From contig URCF01000004.1 in the NCBI GenBank assembly GCA_900546365.1, forward strand, positions 62,001 to 126,000: a stretch of 64,000 nt of DNA, in the 5' to 3' direction. Position numbers and translations under genes: made by a program. This document shows positions 43,282 to 52,965 of this stretch, piece after piece (position 1 is the first letter of the stretch; each line of letters begins with the position of its first letter). This DNA comes from an uncultured Porphyromonadaceae bacterium (GTDB taxonomy: Bacteria; Bacteroidota; Bacteroidia; Bacteroidales; Muribaculaceae). The notes beneath the pieces are model-generated. The model was not told the origin of the DNA. It ran no database searches and worked only from the letters and a program-made list of their open reading frames with translations.

Positions 43282-45813
43282 GTGGAACAGAAAACTTTTA
43301 CCTATGATGAAGCCTATCAGGCTTCGCTGAAATATTTTGATGGCGATGAACTCGCAGCCCGAGTATGGGTGAGCAAATACGCTTTGAAGGACTCGTTCGG
43401 CAACATATATGAAGAATCCCCCGCCGACATGCATCGCCGACTGGCCGCTGAAATCGGCAGAATCGAGCGTAACTATCCCAATCCGCTGAGCGAGGATGAG
43501 CTGTTCTATCTGCTTGACCATTTCAAATATATCGTGCCCCAGGGAAGCCCGATGACCGGTATCGGCAATAACTATCAGGTGGCATCCCTATCCAACTGCT
43601 TTGTGATAGGGCTCGATGGCAAGCCCGACTCCTACGGTGGTGTGATCAAGATTGACGAAGAGCAGGTACAGCTCATGAAGCGCAGAGGTGGCGTGGGCCA
43701 CGACCTTTCGCATATCCGCCCCAAAGGCACACCTGTGAAGAACTCCGCCCTTACCTCCACCGGTCTCGTGCCGTTCATGGAACGCTACTCCAACTCCACC
43801 CGTGAGGTGGCACAGGATGGTCGCCGCGGCGCGCTGATGCTCACTGTCAGCATCACGCACCCCGATTCAGAATCGTTTATCGATGCCAAAATGACCGAAG
43901 GAAAGATTACCGGCGCGAATGTGTCAGTCCGTATCGATGACAAATTCATGCAAGCTGCCGTTGATGGCACTCCTTATATACAGCATTTCCCCGCAAGTGC
44001 CGAGAATGAGGAGGTGAACAAAGAGGTGGATGCCACTCGCCTTTGGCAGAAAATTGTGCATAACGCATGGAAGTCGGCCGAGCCCGGTGTGCTGTTCTGG
44101 GACACCATCGTGCGCGAGTCTGTGCCGGACTGCTACGCCGACCTCGGGTTCCAGACCATCTCCACCAACCCCTGCGGTGAGATTCCTCTCTGCCCCTACG
44201 ACAGTTGCAGGCTGCTGGCCATAAACCTATACTCATACGTGGAAAACCCATACACTCCACAGGCCAAATTCAATTTCGACCTTTTCAGGGAGCATGTGGG
44301 CAAGGCACAGCGCATAATGGACGACATCATCGACCTCGAGATGGAGAAAATAGACAAGATTCTCGCCAAAATCGACAGCGATCCCGAAACCGCCGAAGTG
44401 AAACAGACAGAGCTGAACCTCTGGAACAAAATCCGCACCAAAACGCTCAAAGGACGCCGCACAGGTGTTGGAACTACCGGTGAAGGCGACATGATAGCCG
44501 CTATGGGTTTGCGCTACGGTACACCCGAAGCCACTGATTTTTCCGAGAATGTACATAAGGTGCTTGCCCTCGCCGCCTACGGTTCAAGCGTCAATTTGGC
44601 CAAGGAGCGCGGTGCTTTTGAAATCTACGATGCCGAACGCGAGAAAAACAATCCGTACATCAACCGCATCAAGGAGGCTTCCCCCGAGCTGTATGAGGAT
44701 ATGGTGAAACATGGCCGCCGAAATATTGCCTGTCTCACCATCGCGCCAACCGGCACCACCAGCCTCATGACCCAAACCACCTCAGGCATCGAGCCGGTGT
44801 TCCTGCCCGTGTACAAGCGTCGCCGCAAAGTCAACCCCAACGACACCGATGTGAGAGTGGACTATGTGGATGAGAGCGGTGATGCTTTCGAGGAATACAT
44901 AGTATATCATCCAAAATTCATGACATGGATGAAGACCAACGGAATTGAGATCAAGCCTGACTACACCCAGGAGGAGCTAAACGACCTCGTGGAAAAGTCG
45001 CCTTATTTCAAAGCCACATCCAACGATGTTGACTGGCTGGAGAAAGTGAGGATGCAGGGTCGTGTGCAGAAATGGGTGGACCACTCGATTTCCGTCACCA
45101 TCAACCTCCCCAACGATGTTACCGAGGAGCTGGTAGGCAGGCTATATGTGGAAGCATGGCGTTCAGGGTGCAAAGGATGCACCGTGTATCGCGATGGCTC
45201 ACGCGCAGGGGTGCTTGTGGCCGTTGAGAAGAAGAAAGCCGAACCGAAAATCGCATCTCCGCAGCATGTAGGCAAGCGTCCGATTGAACTTGAGGCCGAT
45301 GTTGTGCGTTTTCAAAACAACAAAGAGAAGTGGATTGCATTTGTAGGTCTTATCGATGGCCGTCCCTACGAGATTTTCACCGGTCTTGCCGACGACGACG
45401 ATGGCATCTTCTGCCCCAAGTCAGTGACCCACGGCAAAATCATCAAGGCAGTTGATGACAAAGGCAACAAGCGCTACGACTTCCAGTTCATTAACAAGCG
45501 CGGTTATAAAACCACAATCGAAGGGCTCAGCGACAAGTTCAACCCGGAGTATTGGAACTACGCCAAACTCATCTCCGGTGTGCTACGCTACGGCATGCCC
45601 ATTGACCAGGTGCTCAAGCTTGTCAACACACTTGAGCTTGACAGCCAGTCAATCAACACCTGGAAGATGGGTGTGGAGCGAGCTTTGAAGAAATATCTGC
45701 CCAACGGCACTCAGGCCAGCGGTCAGTGTTGTCCCAACTGTGGCCAGGAAACATTGGTATATCAGGAGGGTTGTCTCATCTGCACATCCTGCGGCACTTC
45801 CAAATGCGGATAA
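43282..45813 (+). CDS. nrdJ: Adenosylcobalamin-dependent ribonucleotide reductase (class II)
   Basis: The 843-residue enzyme reduces ribonucleotides to deoxyribonucleotides using a B12-derived radical and needs no oxygen. The thiyl-radical cysteine is in NPCGEI (Cys298), and the redox pair is Cys106 (LSNCFVIG) and Cys309 (SCRLLAINLYS), with the Cys298-to-Cys309 spacing of 11 as in Thermotoga NrdJ. The C-terminus carries four cysteines in zinc-finger-like pairs (CPNCG, CTSCG) and ends in SKCG, the usual thiol-shuttle tail. Translation starts at a GTG; no ATG exists between it and the in-frame stop at 43249. No cobalamin riboswitch was recognised upstream. Confidence 0.95.
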   Translation: MEQKTFTYDEAYQASLKYFDGDELAARVWVSKYALKDSFGNIYEESPADMHRRLAAEIGRIERNYPNPLSEDELFYLLDHFKYIVPQGSPMTGIGNNYQVASLSNCFVIGLDGKPDSYGGVIKIDEEQVQLMKRRGGVGHDLSHIRPKGTPVKNSALTSTGLVPFMERYSNSTREVAQDGRRGALMLTVSITHPDSESFIDAKMTEGKITGANVSVRIDDKFMQAAVDGTPYIQHFPASAENEEVNKEVDATRLWQKIVHNAWKSAEPGVLFWDTIVRESVPDCYADLGFQTISTNPCGEIPLCPYDSCRLLAINLYSYVENPYTPQAKFNFDLFREHVGKAQRIMDDIIDLEMEKIDKILAKIDSDPETAEVKQTELNLWNKIRTKTLKGRRTGVGTTGEGDMIAAMGLRYGTPEATDFSENVHKVLALAAYGSSVNLAKERGAFEIYDAEREKNNPYINRIKEASPELYEDMVKHGRRNIACLTIAPTGTTSLMTQTTSGIEPVFLPVYKRRRKVNPNDTDVRVDYVDESGDAFEEYIVYHPKFMTWMKTNGIEIKPDYTQEELNDLVEKSPYFKATSNDVDWLEKVRMQGRVQKWVDHSISVTINLPNDVTEELVGRLYVEAWRSGCKGCTVYRDGSRAGVLVAVEKKKAEPKIASPQHVGKRPIELEADVVRFQNNKEKWIAFVGLIDGRPYEIFTGLADDDDGIFCPKSVTHGKIIKAVDDKGNKRYDFQFINKRGYKTTIEGLSDKFNPEYWNYAKLISGVLRYGMPIDQVLKLVNTLELDSQSINTWKMGVERALKKYLPNGTQASGQCCPNCGQETLVYQEGCLICTSCGTSKCG

Positions 45814-45842
45814 TTAAAGAGATTATATCATACTATACTTAC

Positions 45843-48518
45843 ATGAAAATCAACTTCAACATTGACTATCACACCAATTGGGGCGAGGAACTGTACATAG
45901 TTTCCGATATCCCCGGGCTCGCCGGCAGCAACTCCGAAGGAGTGAAAATGAGCTACGACAGCAACGGGCATTGGACACTAGATGTGGACATCAAGCCTTC
46001 GCAAGGATGCTTTGAATATCGCTACGTGGTTCGCCATGCCAACGGTGACACGCGCCACGAATGGGGCGCACCGCACATCGCTGACATTGACCCGAGAGCC
46101 ACAAATGTCAGGATTTTTGACAATTGGAACGATGTGCCACAAAGCAAAGCCTCATTCTCCACAGCCTATCTGGAGTGCATCAACCCCCACAAGTCCACCG
46201 GCGAATGTGTGCCGTCCGAACCGGGATATGCCACATTCCTTGTGTCGGCTCCGTGCGTGCCGAGCAACATGGTTCTTGCCGTGTGCGGCAGCTGCGAGGC
46301 TTTAGGAATGTGGGATCCGAACCATGCACTTGTGCTCGACTGCATCGACTTTCCCAAATGGAGGTTCACCATCCCCCTGAAAGCGGTATCCTCAAAAGTG
46401 GAGTACAAATATCTGCTTCTCAAGCAGAACACCCGCGAGGTGGTAGCTTGGGAACCACACCCCAACCGCATACTTAACCTCACCGACATCTCGGCCAACG
46501 ATGCCGTCATCATCGGTTATGACAAGGTGGGCAACCCCCTCCCCCCGTATCGTGGCGCAGGCACAGCCATCCCGGTGTTTTCCCTCAGATCGAAACACGA
46601 TTTCGGTGTAGGCGAATTCCTTGATTTGAAGCTGATGGTCGATTGGGCCAAGTCAACAGGACAGCAGTTCATCCAGCTGCTCCCCATCAACGACACCACC
46701 ATGACCCACACCTGGACAGATTCCTATCCATACAACGCCAACTCCACTTTCGCGCTCCACCCCATGTATCTCCGCGTTGAGGAACTGGGAACGCTTGACA
46801 ACCTCACTCTCGCCGCAGAGCTTGAGGAAGAACGCCGGAAGCTCAACGAGTTGCCGCAGATTGACTACGAACGCGCCAACAACGCCAAGGAACGCTATAC
46901 CCGCGCCATCTACAGCCAGATCAAGGACACCCTCGGCAGCGACCACAATTTCCAGAATTTTGTGGCCAACAACAAGGAGTGGCTCATGCCCTACGCCGCA
47001 TGGTGTGTGCTAAGAGATCAGAAAGGCACATCCGACATCCGTCAGTGGGGTGAATACGCCACATACATCCCCTCGAAAATAGCGCATTTCATCAGCGCAA
47101 ACTTCGACGATATTCAGTATCACTGCTACATCCAGTATCACCTTGACAAGCAGATGCTTGAGGTGCGCAACTACGCCCACAGCAACGGTGTGGCCATCAA
47201 AGGCGACATCCCTATCGGCATATCACGCGACAGCGTTGACGCATGGCTATATCCCGACCTGTTCAATCTCAACTGCTCCGCCGGCGCACCGCCCGACGAT
47301 TTCTCGGTGATGGGCCAGAACTGGGGTTTCCCCACCTACAATTGGGAAGAGATGAGCAAAGACGGATTTGCATGGTGGAAATCGCGTCTGCGCAAGATGT
47401 CGGAATATTTCGACGCCTACCGCATTGACCATGTGCTCGGATTTTTCAGGATATGGCAGATACCTCTGGACGCCCTCCACGGACTTCTTGGAGTGTTCAA
47501 CCCCGCTCTCCCCTTCTCACCGGATGAGCTGCGCAACAATTTCGGATTCTATATCAACCCCGACCTCCACACCCGTCCCTACATCCGCCATTATATGCTT
47601 GCCGACTTCTTCGGCGAACATACGCAGGAAGCCATCAACAGCTTCCTCGACCCCCACGACAACGGTGTTTATACACTCAAGTCAGCCTTCGACACTCAAC
47701 GTAAGGTGGCCGATTATTTTGCCGGGCTGGAGGCCAACGACAAGAACAACCGTCTGTGCAACGCCTTGATGGGCCTCATAGATGATGTGCTGTTCATCGA
47801 GGATCCGTATGAAAAAGGGAAATACCACCCGCGCATCTCGGCTCAGTTCACATATATATACCGTTCGCTGAGCGACTACGACAAATGGTGTTTCGACAAG
47901 CTGTACAACGATTTCTTCTACCATCGGCACAACGATTTCTGGTACGGTAAAGCAATGTGGAAACTGCCACCGCTGATTGACTCCACCGGTATGCTCTGCT
48001 GTGCCGAGGACCTCGGGATGATACCCGCCTGCGTGCCGGATGTGATGAACCGCCTACAGATGATATCGCTTGAAATACAGCGCATGCCCAAGGACCCAAA
48101 CAGTATGTTCGGCAACCCCGCCCACTACCCGTATCTGTCGGTGTGCACCACATCCACCCACGACATGGGCGGCATAAGAGTATGGTGGGAGGAAAACCGC
48201 GAGGCCACGCAGAAATTCTACAACAATATGCTGCACCAGCATGGCGAAGCACCCGTATATGCCGAACCGTGGATATGCGACCTCATACTCCGTCAAAATC
48301 TTGCCGCACCCTCCATGCTCTGCATCCTTCCTCTCCAGGACTGGATGGCTTGCGATGCCAACATACGCCGTCAAGACCCTCGTGACGAAGTGATTAACAT
48401 ACCGGCCAACCCCAAGCATTACTGGCGCTACCGCATGCACCTCACCCTCGAGCAGCTCAAAGCCGACAGCGAGTTCAACAGCCATATTTCACAAATGATA
48501 ACTGAAAGTGGCCGATAG
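45843..48518 (+). CDS. malQ: 4-alpha-glucanotransferase with two CBM20 domains (GH77)
   Basis: The 891-residue enzyme moves glucan chains in maltodextrin or glycogen metabolism. Residues 1-105 and about 115-225 are two starch-binding CBM20 modules (VSDIPGLAGSNSEG and VCGSCEALGMWDP). The GH77 catalytic part spans about 245-870 with the nucleophile Asp in AYRIDHVLGFFRIW, the acid Glu in CCAEDLGM and the transition-state Asp in TSTHDMGG. This layout resembles plant DPE2. The ATG at 45843 is used because longer frames lie inside nrdJ. It starts 29 bases after nrdJ. Confidence 0.93.
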   Translation: MKINFNIDYHTNWGEELYIVSDIPGLAGSNSEGVKMSYDSNGHWTLDVDIKPSQGCFEYRYVVRHANGDTRHEWGAPHIADIDPRATNVRIFDNWNDVPQSKASFSTAYLECINPHKSTGECVPSEPGYATFLVSAPCVPSNMVLAVCGSCEALGMWDPNHALVLDCIDFPKWRFTIPLKAVSSKVEYKYLLLKQNTREVVAWEPHPNRILNLTDISANDAVIIGYDKVGNPLPPYRGAGTAIPVFSLRSKHDFGVGEFLDLKLMVDWAKSTGQQFIQLLPINDTTMTHTWTDSYPYNANSTFALHPMYLRVEELGTLDNLTLAAELEEERRKLNELPQIDYERANNAKERYTRAIYSQIKDTLGSDHNFQNFVANNKEWLMPYAAWCVLRDQKGTSDIRQWGEYATYIPSKIAHFISANFDDIQYHCYIQYHLDKQMLEVRNYAHSNGVAIKGDIPIGISRDSVDAWLYPDLFNLNCSAGAPPDDFSVMGQNWGFPTYNWEEMSKDGFAWWKSRLRKMSEYFDAYRIDHVLGFFRIWQIPLDALHGLLGVFNPALPFSPDELRNNFGFYINPDLHTRPYIRHYMLADFFGEHTQEAINSFLDPHDNGVYTLKSAFDTQRKVADYFAGLEANDKNNRLCNALMGLIDDVLFIEDPYEKGKYHPRISAQFTYIYRSLSDYDKWCFDKLYNDFFYHRHNDFWYGKAMWKLPPLIDSTGMLCCAEDLGMIPACVPDVMNRLQMISLEIQRMPKDPNSMFGNPAHYPYLSVCTTSTHDMGGIRVWWEENREATQKFYNNMLHQHGEAPVYAEPWICDLILRQNLAAPSMLCILPLQDWMACDANIRRQDPRDEVINIPANPKHYWRYRMHLTLEQLKADSEFNSHISQMITESGR

Positions 48519-48575
48519 CGGCGCTTCCCTATCAAAAATTAGCAGTTATTAAATGAAAAATTGATTAACTTTTCA

Positions 48576-48583
48576 TATCTTTG
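48576..48583 (+). promoter_or_regulatory. Promoter -7 box of the PBP1 gene
   Basis: TATCTTTG lies 45 bases before the ATG at 48629. No convincing TTTG at -33. Confidence 0.45.
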
Positions 48584-48628
48584 CACGGATAAGGAGCCTC
48601 AATAAAAGGCCCGGCATAACCGTCAAAG

Positions 48629-51019
48629 ATGAACAAGAAATTTTTCACTGATAACAAGCTTATATCTAAAGCCAAACACCACAGCATCATCACAATGATG
48701 TGGGTGGTGTTTGGCTCTCTCGTTATTCTTGGCATACTGTTCTTTGTGCTCGTTTACAACGGCATAATCGGATATATGCCCCCGGTCGAGGAGTTGAAGA
48801 ACCCTCGCGACAGATTTGCTTCGGTGGTGTATTCCGCCGACGGCCAGGAAATAGGCCGGTATTTCCGCAACACAGGCAACAGGGTGTATGCCGACTACGA
48901 TGAGATTTCTCCCTACATGGTGGACGCTCTGATAGCCACAGAAGATTCCCGCTTCATGGACCACAGCGGCGTTGACTTCCGCGCACTGATGCGCGTGGCT
49001 TTCAAAACCCTTCTCATGGGCCGTAAGAATGCAGGCGGTGGCTCCACCATCACCCAGCAGCTTGCCAAACAGCTCTACTCCCCGGAATCAAGCGGTCTGC
49101 TCAGCCGCGCCATGCAGAAACCCATCGAATGGATGATAGCCGTGAAGCTCGAACGCTTCTACTCCAAGGATGAGATATTGAAAATGTATCTCAACCAGTT
49201 CGACTTCCTGTACAATGCGGTCGGCATCAAGTCGGCCGCCCATGTGTATTTCGGCAAAGATGCCAAGGATCTCAACATCCAGGAAGCAGCCATGCTCACC
49301 GGCATGGTGAAAAACCCCTCGATATACAATCCCATCCGCAAACCCGAGCGCACCCTTGAGCGCAGAAACGTGGTGCTTGAGCAGATGCACAAAGCCGGTA
49401 TGATTACCTCCGAGGAGCTTGACTCACTCAAGCAGCTTCCATTGGGCATCAACTTCCATAAGGTGGACCACAAGGAAGGACTCGCGCCCTACTTCCGTGA
49501 GGAGATACGGCAGATGCTCCGTGCTTCCAAACCCGAACGGTCCAACTATCCGTCGTGGGACTACCAAGGATTCAAGGACGACTCCATCCAATGGGAGAAC
49601 AACCCCCTGTATGGCTGGATTGAGAAAAATCCCAAACCCGACGGATCGAAATACGATTTATATACCGATGGCCTGAAAATCTACACCACCATCGACTCCC
49701 GTATGCAGCGATATGCCGAGGAGGCTGTTGCCGAACAACTTGGCGAGGTGCTTCAGCCGCAATTCTTCCGCGAGAAGCGCAACACCAAGGGTGCGCCGTA
49801 TTCCACCAACCGCACTGAAATCTCTGAAATACGCGTCAACCATCTCATCCGCAACGCCATGAAGCAAACCGAACGCTACCGTATCATGAAGAACAGCGGA
49901 GTTTCCGAAGAAGAGATCAAGCGAGTGTTCAACACTCCGCGCGAAATGAAGGTGTTCAGCTACGCAGGCGATGTGGACACAGTCATGACCCCGCTCGACT
50001 CGATGCTCTACAACAAGCATTTCCTGCGCACCGGATTCATGGCCATGGACCCCATCAACGGCTATGTGAAAGCATATGTTGGCGGTCCTAACTTCGAATA
50101 TTTCCAGTACGACATGGTGTCGCAAGGCAAGCGTCAGATTGGATCCACCGTGAAGCCGTTCCTCTACACCTACGCCATGGAGGAAGGACTTACCCCCTGC
50201 GACCAGTTCCTCAACGCCCAGCCGGTACTCACCGATGAGAACGGCAAAACCTGGGCTCCCCGCAACTCAAGCAGCAGCAGGGTGGGCGAGATGGTGGATC
50301 TGCGATGGGCCTTGACCAACTCCAACAACTGGATTTCCGCCCGACTCATCAGCCAGCTCTCCCCTGCCGCGCTCGTGCGCACAATGCATAATTTCGGCAT
50401 CACATCCTATCTCGCCCCCGTGATGTCACTCTGCCTCGGTCCGGCTGATGTATCTGTCAAGGAGATGGTTGGAGCATACACCGCCTACGCCAACAAAGGT
50501 ATGCGCGTTGACCCCGTATTCGTAACCGCCATAGCAGATTCCAACGGCAACATCATAAGCGAGTTCACCCCCAAGCACACCGAGGTTATCAGCGAACGAG
50601 CCTACTATAGGATTCTCTCCATGCTCCTCAATGTGGTGGATGGTGGTACAGGCAACAGACTCCGCCGCGCACCCTATAACATCACCGCGCAGATGGGTGG
50701 CAAAACCGGAACCACCAACTACAATGCCGACGGTTGGTTCATGGGATTCACACCTCAGCTCGTGGCCGGAGCCTGGGTAGGCGGTGAGGAACGCTTCATC
50801 CATTTCAACGGCATGGCCTACGGACAGGGTGCAGCAATGGCTCTCCCAATCTACGGACGATTCATGAAAAAAGTGTATGCCGACAGCAACCTCCCCTACT
50901 CACAGAGCGCCACATTCTCGTTCCCGCCCGACATGAATCTCTGCGAAACCGAATTCAGCTACTTCGCCGACAGCGAGGATGTGGAGGAGGAAGCATCCAT
51001 CGAAGGTGTGTTTGATTAA
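48629..51019 (+). CDS. Bifunctional penicillin-binding protein 1A (GT51 and transpeptidase)
   Basis: The 796-residue protein polymerises and crosslinks peptidoglycan. A cytoplasmic tail and one membrane anchor (residues about 27-50) precede the GT51 domain with ATEDSRFMDHSGVD (catalytic Glu) and GGGSTITQQLAKQLY. The transpeptidase has the SxxK nucleophile in GSTVKPF (Ser506), an SxN motif in TNSNNW and KTGTT at residue 692. The acidic C-terminal tail is typical of Bacteroidetes. It lies 110 bases after malQ and has a -7 box of its own. Confidence 0.94.
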   Translation: MNKKFFTDNKLISKAKHHSIITMMWVVFGSLVILGILFFVLVYNGIIGYMPPVEELKNPRDRFASVVYSADGQEIGRYFRNTGNRVYADYDEISPYMVDALIATEDSRFMDHSGVDFRALMRVAFKTLLMGRKNAGGGSTITQQLAKQLYSPESSGLLSRAMQKPIEWMIAVKLERFYSKDEILKMYLNQFDFLYNAVGIKSAAHVYFGKDAKDLNIQEAAMLTGMVKNPSIYNPIRKPERTLERRNVVLEQMHKAGMITSEELDSLKQLPLGINFHKVDHKEGLAPYFREEIRQMLRASKPERSNYPSWDYQGFKDDSIQWENNPLYGWIEKNPKPDGSKYDLYTDGLKIYTTIDSRMQRYAEEAVAEQLGEVLQPQFFREKRNTKGAPYSTNRTEISEIRVNHLIRNAMKQTERYRIMKNSGVSEEEIKRVFNTPREMKVFSYAGDVDTVMTPLDSMLYNKHFLRTGFMAMDPINGYVKAYVGGPNFEYFQYDMVSQGKRQIGSTVKPFLYTYAMEEGLTPCDQFLNAQPVLTDENGKTWAPRNSSSSRVGEMVDLRWALTNSNNWISARLISQLSPAALVRTMHNFGITSYLAPVMSLCLGPADVSVKEMVGAYTAYANKGMRVDPVFVTAIADSNGNIISEFTPKHTEVISERAYYRILSMLLNVVDGGTGNRLRRAPYNITAQMGGKTGTTNYNADGWFMGFTPQLVAGAWVGGEERFIHFNGMAYGQGAAMALPIYGRFMKKVYADSNLPYSQSATFSFPPDMNLCETEFSYFADSEDVEEEASIEGVFD

Positions 51020-51051
51020 CCTATCAGTATAAAATAAAAAACATCATATAT

Positions 51052-52176
51052 ATGAAATTCAACGTATCAAGCAAGACGCTTTACAACTTCGCATCATCTG
51101 TCAGCAAGGTGATAAACGCCAAGAATCCAATGCCGATTCTCAATAACTTCCTGTTCACTCTCGATGGCGATACTCTAACAGTGAAAGCCGCCGATATGGA
51201 AAACTATCTGATTGGCCGCGTACCTGTGGCCGACAGCGAGGGATCCGGTTCGTTCTGTCTTGATGCCCGCCGCATCGTGGAACTGTTCAAGGAGCTCCCC
51301 GACCAGGGTATTGAGGTGAGCATCAACGACGACAATATGGAGGTGACCATCTCCTACTCCAACGGCGTTTACAACACTGTAGCCATCAACGGCATGGAAT
51401 ATCCCGGTGCCGCTGTTGAAGATAATGGACCAAAAGAAACATTCGTGTGCTCTACCGAGCAGGTGCTCAAAGGTATTGACAGCACAATGTTTGCCGTAAG
51501 CGTTGACGAGATCCGCCCCCAAATGATGGGTATCCTCTGGGACATCAAGCCCGACAAGATGGTGTTTGTGGCCACCGACACCCGCAAGCTCGTCCGCTAT
51601 ACCAACACCCTCACCCAACCCGGCGTGGAATGTTCGTTCATCCTTCCGGTCAAGGGTGCAAGTGTGCTCAAGAATGTGTTTGCCAAAGAGGATGAAATCA
51701 AAGTTACCGTAAGCGAGAAAAGCGTACTGTTTGAGAGCGCATCGTTCACTTTTGAATGTCGCCTTATCAAAGGCGTGTTCCCGCCGTACAATAAGGTGAT
51801 TCCGCAGAACAACCCTTATGTTATCACCATCGACCGTCTGTCGTTGCTCAACGGTGTGCGCCGTGTGTCGGTGTTCGGCGACCAGGGCGGCGGTCTCGTG
51901 AAATTCAAACTCACACCCGACCTGCTCACCCTCAAGGCAAGCGACAACAGCTTCGGTACCTCCGGCAGTGAAACCGTGCCCTGCAGCTACGATGGCCAGG
52001 ATATGGTGATGGGATTCAGCAGCATGTTCCTGATTGAAATTCTCTCCACCTTCAACTCTTCCGACATGATGCTCAAAATTGCCGACCCGAGCCGTCCCGC
52101 TATTTGCCTGCCTGCCGAAAACGCCCCCGACGAGGAGCTTCTGATGCTTCTTATGCCTATGAATATCAGCGAATGA
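51052..52176 (+). CDS. dnaN: DNA polymerase III sliding clamp (beta subunit)
   Basis: The 374-residue protein forms the dimeric ring that holds the polymerase on DNA. Three repeated clamp domains are visible; KFNVSSKTLYNFASSVSKVI opens the first, MGILWDI begins the second, and the third ends with the family tail PMNIS. Length is standard. It is the first of a tightly packed run: the exonuclease start overlaps its stop (ATGA), followed by coaBC, DUF4835, recN and rlmB. Confidence 0.97.
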   Translation: MKFNVSSKTLYNFASSVSKVINAKNPMPILNNFLFTLDGDTLTVKAADMENYLIGRVPVADSEGSGSFCLDARRIVELFKELPDQGIEVSINDDNMEVTISYSNGVYNTVAINGMEYPGAAVEDNGPKETFVCSTEQVLKGIDSTMFAVSVDEIRPQMMGILWDIKPDKMVFVATDTRKLVRYTNTLTQPGVECSFILPVKGASVLKNVFAKEDEIKVTVSEKSVLFESASFTFECRLIKGVFPPYNKVIPQNNPYVITIDRLSLLNGVRRVSVFGDQGGGLVKFKLTPDLLTLKASDNSFGTSGSETVPCSYDGQDMVMGFSSMFLIEILSTFNSSDMMLKIADPSRPAICLPAENAPDEELLMLLMPMNISE

Positions 52177-52958
52177 GCATGGACCTGAAATTGAATCGTC
52201 CGGTGATATTCTTTGATCTCGAGACCACCGGCACCAACATCACTCATGACAGGATTGTTGAGATATCACTCATAAAGGTGTATCCCGACGGCACCGACAA
52301 GGAGCACTCTACACGCGTCAACCCCGGCATGCCTATTCCGGCGGAAGCCACCGAAGTGCATCATATCACCGACCAGGATGTGGCCGACAAACCCAAGTTT
52401 GAGGATTTGGCTCCAAAGCTGGCCAAATTTTTTGAAGGTTGCGACCTCGCCGGGTTCAACTCCAACCGTTTTGATGTGCCGATGCTCGTAGAGGAGTTCC
52501 GCCGTGCCGGAATAGCGTTTGACATCAGCCACACCAAAATGATTGATGTGCAAACCATCTTCCACAAACGTGAACCCCGAACCCTCGTTGCCGCATATAA
52601 ATTCTACTGCGGCAAAGATCTTGAAGGCGCACACTCCGCCACTGCCGACACAAGAGCCACTTACGAAGTGCTCAAGGCGCAGCTCAGCCATTACGGCGAT
52701 CTGCCGTGCGATGTTGACGGCCTGGCTGAGTATTCCGCACATGGCAAGAATGTGGACTTCATGGGCCGTCTGGTGTGGAACGATGACAAGAAAGAGGTGA
52801 TTAATTTCGGCAAATACAAAGGACGCATTGCTGAGGAGGTGCTCGCTTCCGACCCCGGATATTACGGCTGGATCATGCAGGGCGATTTCCCGCAAAACAC
52901 AAAAGATTGCTTTGCGCGGATACATCTCCGCGTGGAAAGCAGCAAACGGCAGAAGTAG
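52173..52958 (+). CDS. DEDDh 3'-5' exonuclease (DnaQ-like)
   Basis: The 261-residue protein has the exonuclease motifs ExoI FFDLETTGT (residues 11-19), ExoII around FNSNRFDVPML and ExoIII HSATADTRATYEVL with the catalytic His and Asp. A separate C-terminal domain (VINFGKYKGRIAEEV, DPGYYGWIMQGDF) resembles DUF3820 attachments on such exonucleases. It may proofread for the replisome, given that its start overlaps the dnaN stop, but repair roles are equally possible. The frame can be extended back into dnaN; the overlapping ATG at 52173 is preferred. Confidence 0.9.
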   Translation: MSMDLKLNRPVIFFDLETTGTNITHDRIVEISLIKVYPDGTDKEHSTRVNPGMPIPAEATEVHHITDQDVADKPKFEDLAPKLAKFFEGCDLAGFNSNRFDVPMLVEEFRRAGIAFDISHTKMIDVQTIFHKREPRTLVAAYKFYCGKDLEGAHSATADTRATYEVLKAQLSHYGDLPCDVDGLAEYSAHGKNVDFMGRLVWNDDKKEVINFGKYKGRIAEEVLASDPGYYGWIMQGDFPQNTKDCFARIHLRVESSKRQK

Positions 52959-52965
52959 CTTGACT